A stretch of 64,000 nucleotides of DNA from JAJYSO01 sp964579505 (GTDB lineage: Bacteria; Bacteroidota; Bacteroidia; Flavobacteriales; Flavobacteriaceae). Each line of letters starts with the position of its first letter. Position 1 is the stretch's first letter. The DNA is taken from NCBI GenBank assembly GCA_964579505.1, contig CAZOGC010000012.1, positions 5,299 to 69,298 of the forward strand, read 5' to 3'. The notes beneath the pieces were generated by a model. The model was not told where the DNA came from. It saw nothing but the letters and a program-made list of their open reading frames with translations, and ran no database searches. Below are positions 34,031 to 43,355 of this stretch, piece by piece. Position numbers and translations under genes: made by a program.

Positions 34031-35530
34031 ATGACTGAGGCAACTGCAGAAAAAGAGTTATACGATTATCAAGAAGAAGATTTAAAGAAGATTTTTCATT
34101 ACCTAAACGAAGCTCCGGATAACTACAATTTACTGTATCAATTACCCACCGGGGGAGGAAAAACTGTGGTTTTTTCTGAAATTGTTCGACGGTATTTACG
34201 ACAAACCGACAAGAAGGTAATGATTCTGACCCATCGCATTGAGTTGTGCAAACAGACTTCAAAAATGCTCAAGGGTTTTGGTGTGCGTAATAAAATTATA
34301 AATAGTAAAGTAAAATCTTTACCCGAAGAAAATGACTACCAATGTTTTGTAGCAATGGTAGAAACGCTTAACAATCGGTTAAACGATGAGGTGGTTGAGG
34401 TTTCTAACGTTGGGTTAGTAATTATAGACGAGGCCCATTACAACTCTTTTACCAAACTTTTTAAATATTTTAAAGATTCTTTTATATTAGGTGTTACTGC
34501 CACTCCGTTGAGCTCTAACATCAAACTGCCAATGAAAGACAATTACAAAGAACTAGTAGTTGGTCACTCCATTTCTTGGCTAATTGAACACGGCTTTTTG
34601 GCACGAGCCAACACCTATAGCTATAACGTTAAACTAAGTTCTCTACAAATTGGTATAAATGGTGATTATACTGTAAAATCATCGGAAGATTTATATACTG
34701 ATATGGCCATGCAAAACAAACTATTGCATGCCTATGAAGAGCGCTGCAAAGGCACTAAAACACTTATTTTTAACAACGGGATTAACACCTCGTGGTATGT
34801 GTATGAAACCTTTAAGCAAGCTGGTTATGAGATTCGTCACTTAGACAATACACACAGCAAACAAGAGCGCAAAGATATTTTAGATTGGTTTCACAACAAG
34901 CCCGATGCCATTTTAACTTCTGTAAGCATCTTAACTACCGGCTTTGACGAACCTGATGTAAAAAACATCATTTTAAATCGTGCTACAAAATCACTAACGC
35001 TTTACTACCAAATGATTGGGCGTGGTTCAAGGCGTTTGTCTGATAAAAATGAATTTAATGTAATTGATTTAGGTAACAATGCCGCACGTTTTGGTATGTG
35101 GGATGCCCCGGTAGATTGGCAGCTTATCTTTGAAAGTCCCGATTATTTTCTTGAAAATATTGTTAGCGATGACACTATAGAGCGTCAGTTTTCATACGAA
35201 ATGCCTGAAGAGGTACGCAAACTGTTTAAAAATTCAGAAAATATCGATTTTGATATCAAAAAAGAATACACTAAAGCTATTAACAACGGTCGAAAGTCAA
35301 AAGAGGTTTTAGACGCATCTATAGAGCAACATGCTCGTATGTGTAAAGAAAATAGTGAAGACATTTTTGACGCTCGTATTTTGGCACAAGAATTAAAAGA
35401 TGATATTCGCGATCGTGTTAGACGATATTCCTACTGCATTATTAACAACACCAAGAATTATCGCAATTGGCTATTTGAAGATTATTATAGAAAACTACGT
35501 TTACGGTTAACGGAAATGTTTAGAGAATAA
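34031..35530 (+). CDS. DEAD/DEAH-box (SSL2-like) superfamily 2 helicase
   Basis: A 499-residue SF2 ATPase. Walker A is PTGGGKTV (about 39-46), motif II is IIDEAH, motif III region VTATPLS, and motif VI QMIGRGSRR, with TLIFNNGIN and SILTTGFDEPDVKNIIL for motifs IV-V. The order and length resemble the RAD25/SSL2-type helicases found as single genes in Flavobacteriaceae. It may act on RNA or DNA; the sequence cannot tell. The last 130 residues are charged and helical without a known domain. No nuclease or methylase adjoins it, so a defence role is not indicated. Confidence 0.85.
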   Translation: MTEATAEKELYDYQEEDLKKIFHYLNEAPDNYNLLYQLPTGGGKTVVFSEIVRRYLRQTDKKVMILTHRIELCKQTSKMLKGFGVRNKIINSKVKSLPEENDYQCFVAMVETLNNRLNDEVVEVSNVGLVIIDEAHYNSFTKLFKYFKDSFILGVTATPLSSNIKLPMKDNYKELVVGHSISWLIEHGFLARANTYSYNVKLSSLQIGINGDYTVKSSEDLYTDMAMQNKLLHAYEERCKGTKTLIFNNGINTSWYVYETFKQAGYEIRHLDNTHSKQERKDILDWFHNKPDAILTSVSILTTGFDEPDVKNIILNRATKSLTLYYQMIGRGSRRLSDKNEFNVIDLGNNAARFGMWDAPVDWQLIFESPDYFLENIVSDDTIERQFSYEMPEEVRKLFKNSENIDFDIKKEYTKAINNGRKSKEVLDASIEQHARMCKENSEDIFDARILAQELKDDIRDRVRRYSYCIINNTKNYRNWLFEDYYRKLRLRLTEMFRE

Positions 35531-35536
35531 ACAATT

Positions 35537-38002
35537 TTATTCTACTTCATACACCAAAATCGTATCTTCATCACCTCTAACTAACAACTCGAGTCCACCG
35601 TGATTATTCATGTTTTTTAAATCTATAGTAGAATTACCATAGACCGGAAAACCCGAAAATAGTTTCGCTTTACTATCAAATAAATACACTTTATGTGCCT
35701 GTGTGTCAGTAATGGTTATATATAATTTATCTTTTATATAAAATATCTTAGGCGCTGTGTATAACCCGTAATCTAAGGAGATTTCCGTTCCTTTTATCGT
35801 TAGTTTATTATCAGAAAAGGTAACCAATGTATGAGGAGTTGCATACATTTTGTTTTCAGGTGTAAGCCCCAAATCTTTTTTATGAATTTTACCCTGCTGA
35901 CTAATCTGCACAAGCTGCCCCTTCTTGTCTGTTGAGGTGAACTGCTTGTTATATACATACCAATCATTATCAGAAAAATCTATTTTTTCTTTTACCGGCA
36001 CGCGCGTTTGCCCCCGCGGATTTAAAATATGAAGTTTACCTGACTCCTCTGCTACAATAATGTAATCTTTATTACCTATACGATAATGTTTAGGCGCATG
36101 CAAAACCGGACTTTTTGTTGACGCAAACTCAAATCCTTTTACCGGTTTTAAATGCTTATCTAACATCGTTAGTTTATCTCCTTGTGTTATAACAAACCGA
36201 AAACGCCCATTCTGTGCATAATCAAAAAGAGCCAACGGTTGCGTTATAGGTGCTTTAAACGATTCGTTAAACGGCTTCACCACGTTACCTTCTCTATCTA
36301 TAATAAAAAACGTATGCGGGGTTACAAAAGCCATCTGAATACGATGATTTTGGTAAATATCAATGGGTTGAATACCTCCTAAAATACGTCCATCTAGTTG
36401 TTTTTCCCAGCGCAGTTTCCCATTTTCATCATACACATACAACTTATTTGATTCACCTTGCACCACAATATCGTAGTGTCGTGTGCGCCAATTAATAAAA
36501 AACCAAGGGCCGGCAGCTATTTTTTCTTTTAATCGAATACTCTCTATCTGCAATCCACCTTGAGGGGTATGCTCAGATTCTACCGTAGTAAGTAACCCGT
36601 TTACATAAGTAAAATTATCGTGGTTAATAAACTGTAAAGCTGCATATTTATAGGCCGCGCTCTTAGCCTTTTTAGTAGCCTCTTCATATTTTTCTGAAGC
36701 ATTTTTTGTCAGATAACTCAACATATTTTTGGTGATACCCACCAACAATAAAGATGATTTTTCATCTAGTTTATCAGTCATATTTCGGTACGCCTCTCTT
36801 TGGGCCAGCACCGTTTTGTTTTGGTAATTATCAATAATATTTTCTAAAGCAGACCTACTCTTGGCAAACACAAAAAATTGGTTTATCTGCGTATAAAATT
36901 TGAGATGTCGAATACTGACTAACGGACGCAATGCTTTATAAAAATAATTACTTTTTGAAAAGGCATACACTTTGTAATTTCGGTGAGTATCTATTAATTG
37001 GCTAAACGGTTTTAAATCTGTAGCCATTGTAGCCGCTTTTTTTGAACGCAAGACAAAAACAGCTCCTTCTCTATTAAATATTTTTCCTATCTCAACAGAG
37101 GCTGACAATAAATCAACTTCTAATTTCGGGTAATTTTCTTTGCGATAAAAAGACAAGTTCTTTTTTATTTTTTCAAAATCATCATAGGTATAACTGTAAA
37201 ACCCACGTGCACTTAACGGGGTAATTTCAGCCAGCTTGTTAGACTGTGGGTTTGTACCTTTTAGAATTCCTAAAATTTCGTCCTTTTCCGGCAGTGTTAC
37301 CCCATCTACATGAAAACGATTATTCTGAACAAGCGCATCTAAAGCCACCCAACCTGAAAAATATTTAGAAAACACCGTTGATGCACGCGGTAATAACGCT
37401 GAAAAAACACGTTGAAACTGAGGCACATTAACAAATACAGCCGTATTTTTTGCGTCTTCAGAGGTGTACAATTTTTTTAATTCTTCATCAGAAATTAATT
37501 GATCAGCAGAAAGACGAACCATGTTCTCTACCACTAACTTCGACGTACCAAAAACAAAAAAGTTATTCAATTTTGCCCCATATAGCGCTTTCCTGTCAAG
37601 TTGATAGGTTTTGATTTCCGTTCCATTATAAGTAAACCCCTTTATCTTTTCGTAGCCTATTTTCTGAAGTAAATCGCTTTCGATTGGCGTAATTAAAGTA
37701 GCCGCCACTTTGGTTCGTCCCACTCTAGAAAAGCACAACAAACTTTTGTCTGATAAATTTAGCTTTTTGATGGGCTCATAAACAGCTTCAAAATACTGCA
37801 CTATAGGAAGTGTATGATTTGCTCTTAAAAATGAGTTTTGCTGTAATTGTTGAACTAAATCATTTAAATTCCTCGTTTTTACCACTACGGCTGTTTCACT
37901 AGGAACCAGTGAGAGCATAGCCAATGAAGATTTTTGTTGAGGCTGGCACGAGAAAAAGCACACACACACAATTGAAAGGAGAAAGAAAAGCAGTTTTTTC
38001 AT
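35537..38002 (-). CDS. Large lipoprotein with C-terminal propeller-like repeats
   Basis: From the ATG at 38002 the protein has 821 residues and a lipoprotein signal (MKKLLFFLLSIVCVCFFSC). The N-terminal half (about 25-480) is a mixed domain with SETAVVVKTRNLNDLVQQL and repeated VFVN/FVFA strands, similar in feel to DUF3352-type proteins. The C-terminal half has repeated segments like NKLYVYDENGKLRWEKQL, FFIIDREGNVV and GKLHILNPRG, a PQQ/WD-like beta-propeller. Function unknown; an assembly scaffold at the cell envelope is one guess. The frame is open to 38086, but that extension is not credible. Confidence 0.65.
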   Translation of the reverse strand: MKKLLFFLLSIVCVCFFSCQPQQKSSLAMLSLVPSETAVVVKTRNLNDLVQQLQQNSFLRANHTLPIVQYFEAVYEPIKKLNLSDKSLLCFSRVGRTKVAATLITPIESDLLQKIGYEKIKGFTYNGTEIKTYQLDRKALYGAKLNNFFVFGTSKLVVENMVRLSADQLISDEELKKLYTSEDAKNTAVFVNVPQFQRVFSALLPRASTVFSKYFSGWVALDALVQNNRFHVDGVTLPEKDEILGILKGTNPQSNKLAEITPLSARGFYSYTYDDFEKIKKNLSFYRKENYPKLEVDLLSASVEIGKIFNREGAVFVLRSKKAATMATDLKPFSQLIDTHRNYKVYAFSKSNYFYKALRPLVSIRHLKFYTQINQFFVFAKSRSALENIIDNYQNKTVLAQREAYRNMTDKLDEKSSLLLVGITKNMLSYLTKNASEKYEEATKKAKSAAYKYAALQFINHDNFTYVNGLLTTVESEHTPQGGLQIESIRLKEKIAAGPWFFINWRTRHYDIVVQGESNKLYVYDENGKLRWEKQLDGRILGGIQPIDIYQNHRIQMAFVTPHTFFIIDREGNVVKPFNESFKAPITQPLALFDYAQNGRFRFVITQGDKLTMLDKHLKPVKGFEFASTKSPVLHAPKHYRIGNKDYIIVAEESGKLHILNPRGQTRVPVKEKIDFSDNDWYVYNKQFTSTDKKGQLVQISQQGKIHKKDLGLTPENKMYATPHTLVTFSDNKLTIKGTEISLDYGLYTAPKIFYIKDKLYITITDTQAHKVYLFDSKAKLFSGFPVYGNSTIDLKNMNNHGGLELLVRGDEDTILVYEVE

Positions 38003-38062
38003 AAGGCGTTTTCTACAAAGGCAAATATATGCAATATGAGGTTTTTGCATAAAATAAAGCAC

Positions 38063-38096
38063 AAAAAAAGCCTTCATGCATAGCAAAAAGGCTTAA
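38063..38096 (-). terminator. Terminator of rpsT
   Basis: On the minus strand AAGCCTT pairs with AAGGCTT across 12 bases and a T run follows. Confidence 0.75.
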
Positions 38097-38117
38097 AATT
38101 TTGTTTACACTAATTAA

Positions 38118-38366
38118 CTATAGTGCATTCACGTGTTTAGTCAAGTCTGATTTTAAGTGAGCCGCTTTATTCTTATGAATAATATTGTTTTTAGCCAACT
38201 TATCTATTTTAGAGATAACTTCAGGGTAAAGTTTCTCTGCTTCAGCTTTGTCAGCTTTTCTGATTTCTTTGATTGCTGTACGTGCTGTTTTGTGTTGATA
38301 GCGATTGCGAAGACGACGAGTTTCACTGCTACGTACACGTTTTTTAGCTGATTTGTGATTTGCCAT
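38118..38366 (-). CDS. rpsT: 30S ribosomal protein S20
   Basis: An 82-residue S20 from ATG 38366: MANHKSAKKRVRSSETRRLRN is the family N-terminus, and the rest is basic and helical, ending HLKSDLTKHVNAL. It binds 16S rRNA in the small subunit. The frame extends through the tRNA gene upstream, which is only coincidence. The gene lies 20 bases after tRNA-Glu on the same strand, so the two probably share a transcript. Confidence 0.97.
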   Translation of the reverse strand: MANHKSAKKRVRSSETRRLRNRYQHKTARTAIKEIRKADKAEAEKLYPEVISKIDKLAKNNIIHKNKAAHLKSDLTKHVNAL

Positions 38367-38386
38367 AATTCTCTTATTTCTTTTTG

Positions 38387-38458
38387 TAGTCCGTAGGGGA
38401 ATCGAACCCCTGTTACCAGGATGAAAACCTGACGTCCTAACCACTAGACGAACGGACC
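38387..38458 (-). tRNA. tRNA-Glu (anticodon TTC)
   Basis: A 72-base tRNA on the minus strand from GGTCCGT to ACGGACT plus discriminator A. The D-arm has TCGTCTAGTGGTTAGGAC, the anticodon loop is TTTTCAT giving TTC, and the T-arm is CAGGGGTTCGATTCCCCT. The acceptor has a G1-U72 wobble. CCA is not encoded. No extra arm is present. Confidence 0.93.
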
Positions 38459-38522
38459 ATTTCTAAATGCGGATGCAAAAATATAACTTATTTTGATTGC
38501 CACAAACTTTTCTCAATTATTT

Positions 38523-40001
38523 TTAGTAGGCTTTTGCAAAAAGCACACGTTGCACAGATGGGTTGCCGGTCAATACGCATTTACCATCTTCTTTTTCAGC
38601 ATTTAATGGGATGCAACGAATGGTAGCTTTTGTCATTTTTTTTATACGCTCTTCAGTTTCTGTTGTCCCATCCCAATGAGCAGAGATAAATCCCCCTTTC
38701 TCTTTCAATACTTTTTTAAACTCATCAAACGTATCAACCTTCGTGATATGTTCATCTCTATACTGTTTGGCTCTCTCAAAAAGTGAAACCTGAATTTCTT
38801 CCATAAGGTTTTCTACCGTACTTACCACTTCCTCTTGCGCCACGTACGATTTAGTTAAGGTGTCTCTACGAGCTAACTCTACCGTTCCTTTTTCTAAATC
38901 TTTCGGGCCAATGGCAATTCTTACCGGCACTCCTTGCATCTCGTAATGAGCAAATTTCCAACCCGGTTTTTGCGTATCTCGATCGTCAAATTTTACAGAA
39001 ATACCCTTTTGTCGCAACTGTGCAGCTAATTTTTTAGCCACTATAGACACCTCAGCCAGTTGTTCCTTGTTTCTATAAATTGGTACAATGGCCACTTGAA
39101 TAGGAGCCAATTTAGGTGGCAACACCAATCCGTGGTCATCACTATGTGTCATAATAAGCGCGCCGATTAAACGGGTAGAAACACCCCAACTAGTAGACCA
39201 CACGTGGTTTAGCTTTCCCTCTTTAGAGGTGTATTGTACATCAAAAGCCTTGGCAAAATTCTGCCCTAAAAAGTGTGAGGTACCGGCTTGAAGCGCCTTA
39301 CCGTCTTGCATTAACGCCTCAATACAAAAGGTTTCTTCTGCTCCGGCAAAACGTTCGCTTTCTGTTTTAATGCCTTGTATTACAGGAATACCCATAAAAT
39401 TCTCCACAAAATCGGCATACAGGCTATTTATCATTTTAGTCTCTTCAACAGCTTCTTCTTTGGTGGCATGTGCTGTGTGACCTTCTTGCCACAAAAATTC
39501 AGCTGTTCGTAAAAACAAACGAGTACGCATTTCCCAACGTACCACATTGGCCCATTGGTTAATTTTTATTGGCAAATCGCGATATGACTGAATCCATCCC
39601 TTATACGTGTTCCATATAATAGCTTCAGAAGTGGGACGAACTACTAATTCTTCCTCCAGTTTTGCCTCCGGATCTACCATTAACTTAGACGGGTTATCAG
39701 GGTCGTTTTTTAAGCGATAGTGTGTAACCACTGCACATTCTTTGGCAAAGCCTTCAGCATTTTTTTCTTCAGCTTCAAACATGCTTTTCGGTACAAATAG
39801 CGGAAAATAGGCATTTTGATGGCCTGTTTCTTTAAACATTCCGTCTAATTTGCGTTGCATTTTTTCCCAAATAGCATAGCCGTGGGGCTTAATGGTCATA
39901 CAACCACGTACTTGTGAGTTTTCTGCTAAATCTGCAGCAAGTACTAATTCGTTATACCATTTAGAATAATCTTTATTTCGAGGGGTAAGTTTCGCAGCCA
40001 T
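38523..40001 (-). CDS. proS: Prolyl-tRNA synthetase (archaeal/eukaryotic-like type)
   Basis: From ATG 40001 (MAAKLTPRNKDYSKWYNELV) the protein has 492 residues, the length of class II ProRS without the bacterial editing insertion. VRPTSEAIIWNTYKGWIQSYRDLP is motif 2, FLWQEGHTAHATKEEAVEE and ALQAGTSHFLGQNFAKAFD are further catalytic segments, and the C-terminus has the KGGFISAHWDGT anticodon/zinc-like domain. It charges tRNA-Pro. The ORF starts again at 40013 with MCQI, less likely. Confidence 0.95.
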   Translation of the reverse strand: MAAKLTPRNKDYSKWYNELVLAADLAENSQVRGCMTIKPHGYAIWEKMQRKLDGMFKETGHQNAYFPLFVPKSMFEAEEKNAEGFAKECAVVTHYRLKNDPDNPSKLMVDPEAKLEEELVVRPTSEAIIWNTYKGWIQSYRDLPIKINQWANVVRWEMRTRLFLRTAEFLWQEGHTAHATKEEAVEETKMINSLYADFVENFMGIPVIQGIKTESERFAGAEETFCIEALMQDGKALQAGTSHFLGQNFAKAFDVQYTSKEGKLNHVWSTSWGVSTRLIGALIMTHSDDHGLVLPPKLAPIQVAIVPIYRNKEQLAEVSIVAKKLAAQLRQKGISVKFDDRDTQKPGWKFAHYEMQGVPVRIAIGPKDLEKGTVELARRDTLTKSYVAQEEVVSTVENLMEEIQVSLFERAKQYRDEHITKVDTFDEFKKVLKEKGGFISAHWDGTTETEERIKKMTKATIRCIPLNAEKEDGKCVLTGNPSVQRVLFAKAY

Positions 40002-40093
40002 AATTTGGCACAAATGTTGTATTTATGTTAACGGTTTCCGTTTTCGGACAAAAATAATTAATTTTAATCATCACACAATAAAAAAGATAGGTT

Positions 40094-41260
40094 ATGCGGT
40101 TCTTTACAAAAAACATATCATCAAAAATAGCCTGCATAGGTGTGCTTATGAGCGTTTTTCTGTTAAGCGCTTGCGGAACATATACCAATGCGGGATACGA
40201 CGGCATTTATTCACAAAATACACCTCAAATAAATAATTCAGAAGGGCAGTACGTGTCTCAACCTCAACAAGAGGCTTATCAGCAAAATAACAATGCTAAC
40301 TATGAAGATTACTTTGCGCGCCAAAGTAATTTAATTGCTGACGCACGTCAACAAATGAGTTATGACGCTAACGATGTTTTCACGAATCCTGACAATTATT
40401 CATCTACACAAGGTGATTCACTCTCTGCCGAGCAGACCGGAAGTGCTTATACCCTCAATAACGCTTCTTGGGGAGCCAATCCACAAAATGTAAATATAAA
40501 CTATTATACATCGCCCAGGGCTGGTCTATACTATTCTCCTTATTACAGTTATTACAACTCTTATTATGATCCATATGATTTTTGGTATTGGAGAGATTTT
40601 TATAACCCATGGTGGGGATACTCTTATTATCCCTTTTACAGTCCATGGCGTTATAATGGTTTTTGGGGATGGCCTAGCTGGGGCTTAGGATTTGGGTTTG
40701 GTTCATTTTATGGCGGATATTATCACTACCCATATTATGCGTATGCCAATCCATACTACCCATACAGCCCTTCTTACCACTATGGCAGAAGGGGATACAG
40801 AAGCTATCGCACTGACGGTGTAAGAAGAAGTACTAACCGCAGATTAACTACCAATGCTACCTCCGGCAACAGACGTTATAACTCTAGAGGTACTCGTAGT
40901 ACTACCCAACAAAGACGTACGACAACCGGTAATAATGTGTCTAAAAGAATTAGAAATCCAAAGCACATAAACGCTACTAGAAGGAGGACTAACAACTTCC
41001 GCAACAACAGTAGAACCCAACAAATACAGCGTAGAGCCACACGCAGTAGGAGAAGTTACAACACCACCCAAAGAAGACAACAAACCCACACCAAGTCCAC
41101 GCGTAGCAAATCTACAACCCATAAAACCTATAAAAGACCTACAAGAACTTATCGCCGTACAACTACTCGTAAAAGAACAACCACTTTTCACCCAACACGT
41201 ACTCGAAGTGTAAATACTTCTCACCGCAGTGGGCGTTCAACAAGGTCGAGAGGCAGATAA
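40094..41260 (+). CDS. Tripartite lipoprotein: Tyr/Trp/Gly-rich middle and Arg/Thr-rich tail
   Basis: A 388-residue lipoprotein (MRFFTKNISSKIACIGVLMSVFLLSAC, Cys27). Residues 28-135 are Gln/Asn/Tyr-rich. About 135-235 is extraordinarily aromatic (YYSPYYSYYNSYYDPYDFWYW, WPSWGLGFGFGSFYGGYYH). About 240-388 is almost only Arg, Thr, Ser, Gln, Asn and Lys (RRSTNRRLTTNATSGNRR, RTYRRTTTRKRTTTFHPTRT). No hydrophobic core domain is visible, so it is likely disordered or fibre-like. I know flavobacterial relatives beside OmpP1 genes but no function. It precedes the porin gene with a 60-base gap. Confidence 0.75.
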   Translation: MRFFTKNISSKIACIGVLMSVFLLSACGTYTNAGYDGIYSQNTPQINNSEGQYVSQPQQEAYQQNNNANYEDYFARQSNLIADARQQMSYDANDVFTNPDNYSSTQGDSLSAEQTGSAYTLNNASWGANPQNVNINYYTSPRAGLYYSPYYSYYNSYYDPYDFWYWRDFYNPWWGYSYYPFYSPWRYNGFWGWPSWGLGFGFGSFYGGYYHYPYYAYANPYYPYSPSYHYGRRGYRSYRTDGVRRSTNRRLTTNATSGNRRYNSRGTRSTTQQRRTTTGNNVSKRIRNPKHINATRRRTNNFRNNSRTQQIQRRATRSRRSYNTTQRRQQTHTKSTRSKSTTHKTYKRPTRTYRRTTTRKRTTTFHPTRTRSVNTSHRSGRSTRSRGR

Positions 41261-41320
41261 ACCCACTCTATGAAAACTCCCTGGAAACATTCATTTAGTG
41301 TAAAATTATAAATTATTGCT

Positions 41321-42838
41321 ATGAAAAAGATTTTTTTATTAATTGGTTTACTATGTCAAATACCCCTTGTAAAAGCACAAGACATAGCTGACGCCGTTCG
41401 TTATTCATCTAGCCAACTAGATGGTACTGCTCGATTTGTTTCTATGGGAGGAGCTTTTGGGGCACTGGGTGGCGACTTGTCATCCTTAAAAATAAACCCC
41501 GCCGGATCAGCCGTATTTTTAACCAACCAAGCCGCCTTTTCTTTAGGGCTTAATGCCTATAAAAATGAAACAGACTACACCGATGGGAACAATTCATACC
41601 GCAACAATTATTTTGATTTAAACCAAGCGGGAATTGTGTTTGTTTTTGACAATCAGAATACCCAAGCGGCTGTTTCTAAACTAACTTTTGGGATTACATA
41701 CGACCGTACCAACAGCTATAAAAACCGTTTTAATGCTGTAGGGAGTAGTAATGAGTCTATTCACACTATGTTTATGAATTTTGCGCAAGGAGTTCCATTA
41801 GACTTGTTTACGACTCAAAATGGTGAAACTTTATCTGACCTATACAGTTATTTGGGAAGCGCCGATTTTTCTAGTCAAGGGTTTAACAACAACCGATTAC
41901 AAACAGCCTATTTAGGATATGAAGCATATATATTTGATGCGGTTGACCCGTCTGATATGAACAACACCGCGTACATTTCTAATGTTACCGGAAGTACTTT
42001 TAACCATGTATATCACAATTACACAGAAGGATCAAACGGAAAGCTTACCTTTAACGGGGGATTAGAAATACAGAAATGGCTATACCTAGGGGCCAACCTT
42101 AATTTACATTTTATTGACTATCACCGTACTACTATTTTAAATGAATATATTCCAAATTCTAATACCATTAACGAAATTAATTTTGTAAATGATTTAGATA
42201 CCAAAGGAAACGGATTCTCTTTTCAAGTAGGAGGTATAGCCCGTTTAAATAACATTTTTCGTGTAGGTGTTTCATACCAATCTCCTACTTGGTATAAAAT
42301 TTCAGATGAAACCTCTCAACTTCTTCGCACAAATCATGCTACTTTAGGTGATGCTATTGCCAATCCGCAAGTAACCAATGTTTTTCCTGATTACAACCTG
42401 CGTACCCCCGGAAAGATTACCGGAAGTTTGGCAGCCGTATTTGGCAAATCGGGGCTTTTAAGTTTTGATTATTCATATAAAAACTATGCCAACACCAAGT
42501 TTACTTCTCCCGGATTTGATTTTGTAAACAACAACATTGGCAATCTGTTGCAAGGAGTATCTACTTATAGTTTAGGCGGAGAATATCGCATAAACAGAGT
42601 TAGTCTACGCGGCGGATTTCGGTATCAAGACAGCCCTTATAAAGATCATAGAATAGGAGATTTGCACAACTATTCTGCAGGGATAGGATACGATTTTGGA
42701 GGCGTAAAACTAGATTTTGCCTATGCCTTGGCACACAGAAATTACAATACACAGCTATTACACACCGGATTTACCAACCAAGCGCATATTAAAAATGATC
42801 TTTCTAGTTATGTGCTCACCCTATCTTATGCACTGTAA
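41321..42838 (+). CDS. OmpP1/FadL-family outer membrane protein
   Basis: A 505-residue outer-membrane beta-barrel with a signal peptide (MKKIFLLIGLLCQIPLVKAQ). DIADAVRYSSSQLDGTARFVSMGGAFGALGGDLSSLKINPAGSAVF-like segments form the N-terminal hatch of FadL/OmpP1 proteins, and the rest is alternating beta strands ending SYVLTLSYAL with a C-terminal aromatic/hydrophobic residue. It transports hydrophobic compounds such as long-chain fatty acids or aromatics in relatives; the substrate here is unknown. It follows the Tyr-rich lipoprotein gene. Confidence 0.85.
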   Translation: MKKIFLLIGLLCQIPLVKAQDIADAVRYSSSQLDGTARFVSMGGAFGALGGDLSSLKINPAGSAVFLTNQAAFSLGLNAYKNETDYTDGNNSYRNNYFDLNQAGIVFVFDNQNTQAAVSKLTFGITYDRTNSYKNRFNAVGSSNESIHTMFMNFAQGVPLDLFTTQNGETLSDLYSYLGSADFSSQGFNNNRLQTAYLGYEAYIFDAVDPSDMNNTAYISNVTGSTFNHVYHNYTEGSNGKLTFNGGLEIQKWLYLGANLNLHFIDYHRTTILNEYIPNSNTINEINFVNDLDTKGNGFSFQVGGIARLNNIFRVGVSYQSPTWYKISDETSQLLRTNHATLGDAIANPQVTNVFPDYNLRTPGKITGSLAAVFGKSGLLSFDYSYKNYANTKFTSPGFDFVNNNIGNLLQGVSTYSLGGEYRINRVSLRGGFRYQDSPYKDHRIGDLHNYSAGIGYDFGGVKLDFAYALAHRNYNTQLLHTGFTNQAHIKNDLSSYVLTLSYAL

Positions 42839-42859
42839 GAAAAATTAAACCGCAAAATA

Positions 42860-42891
42860 AAAGCCGGATTTGCAATTGCAAATCCGGCTTT
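42860..42891. terminator. Perfect 32-base palindrome between OmpP1 and PUR genes
   Basis: The sequence from AAAGCCGGATTTGCAA to TTGCAAATCCGGCTTT is its own reverse complement with no mismatch. It lies between convergent genes and probably works as a terminator for both, though the T runs are short. Confidence 0.7.
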
Positions 42892-42922
42892 CTAATTCGG
42901 TATTCGTAGTAGTAATCGTTCT

Positions 42923-43285
42923 TTAAATATCTTCAAAGCTTACGTCGGTAAAACTATTTTGTACTTTTTCTTCAACCGGAGTTTCTTTTTCAGCAGAATA
43001 GCCTTCTTCTTGATGATTACTAATCACCTCTTCTCCACGTTCATTGATAATGAAAGAAGTCATGTCATTTAGAATATCTGTAAATTCTGCAAAATCTTCT
43101 TTATACAAGAAAATCTTGTGTTTTTTAAAGTAAAAAGAACCATCTTCATTGGTAAATTTTTTACTTTCCGTAATGGTTAGGTAATAATCATCTGCTTTTG
43201 TAGTTCTTACGTCAAAGAAATAAGTGCGTCTTCCTGCCCTCAGCACTTTTGAATACACACCGTGTTTATTATCATTTTCATTCAT
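42923..43285 (-). CDS. PUR family DNA/RNA-binding protein (DUF3276)
   Basis: A 120-residue PUR-alpha-like protein. GVYSKVLRAGRRTYFFDVRTTKADDYYLTITESKKF and SFYFKKHKIFLYKEDFAEFTDILNDM form one PUR repeat, which binds single-stranded nucleic acid in relatives. The C-terminal 30 residues are acidic and variable. It is typical of Bacteroidota. No operon partner is clear; the ABC exporter lies upstream on the same strand. Confidence 0.88.
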   Translation of the reverse strand: MNENDNKHGVYSKVLRAGRRTYFFDVRTTKADDYYLTITESKKFTNEDGSFYFKKHKIFLYKEDFAEFTDILNDMTSFIINERGEEVISNHQEEGYSAEKETPVEEKVQNSFTDVSFEDI

Positions 43286-43355
43286 AATCTAAGTAGGTTT
43301 TATACCGTTACGGCACCAAAAATGATAAAAAAAACAATCTTAAACAAAAAAAATA

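Noticed and set aside
34031..35530. The SF2 helicase as part of an antiphage system
   Set aside because: There is no adjacent nuclease, methylase or other defence gene, and such helicases are single conserved genes in flavobacteria.
40844..41224. A 126-codon Ser/Thr-rich minus-strand frame
   Set aside because: It is the complement of the Arg/Thr-rich repeat tail of the lipoprotein gene, where biased codons keep several frames open.
40094..41260. CRISPR-like short repeats in the Arg/Thr coding tail
   Set aside because: The repeated short words are codon repetition for Arg and Thr, with no regular spacers.
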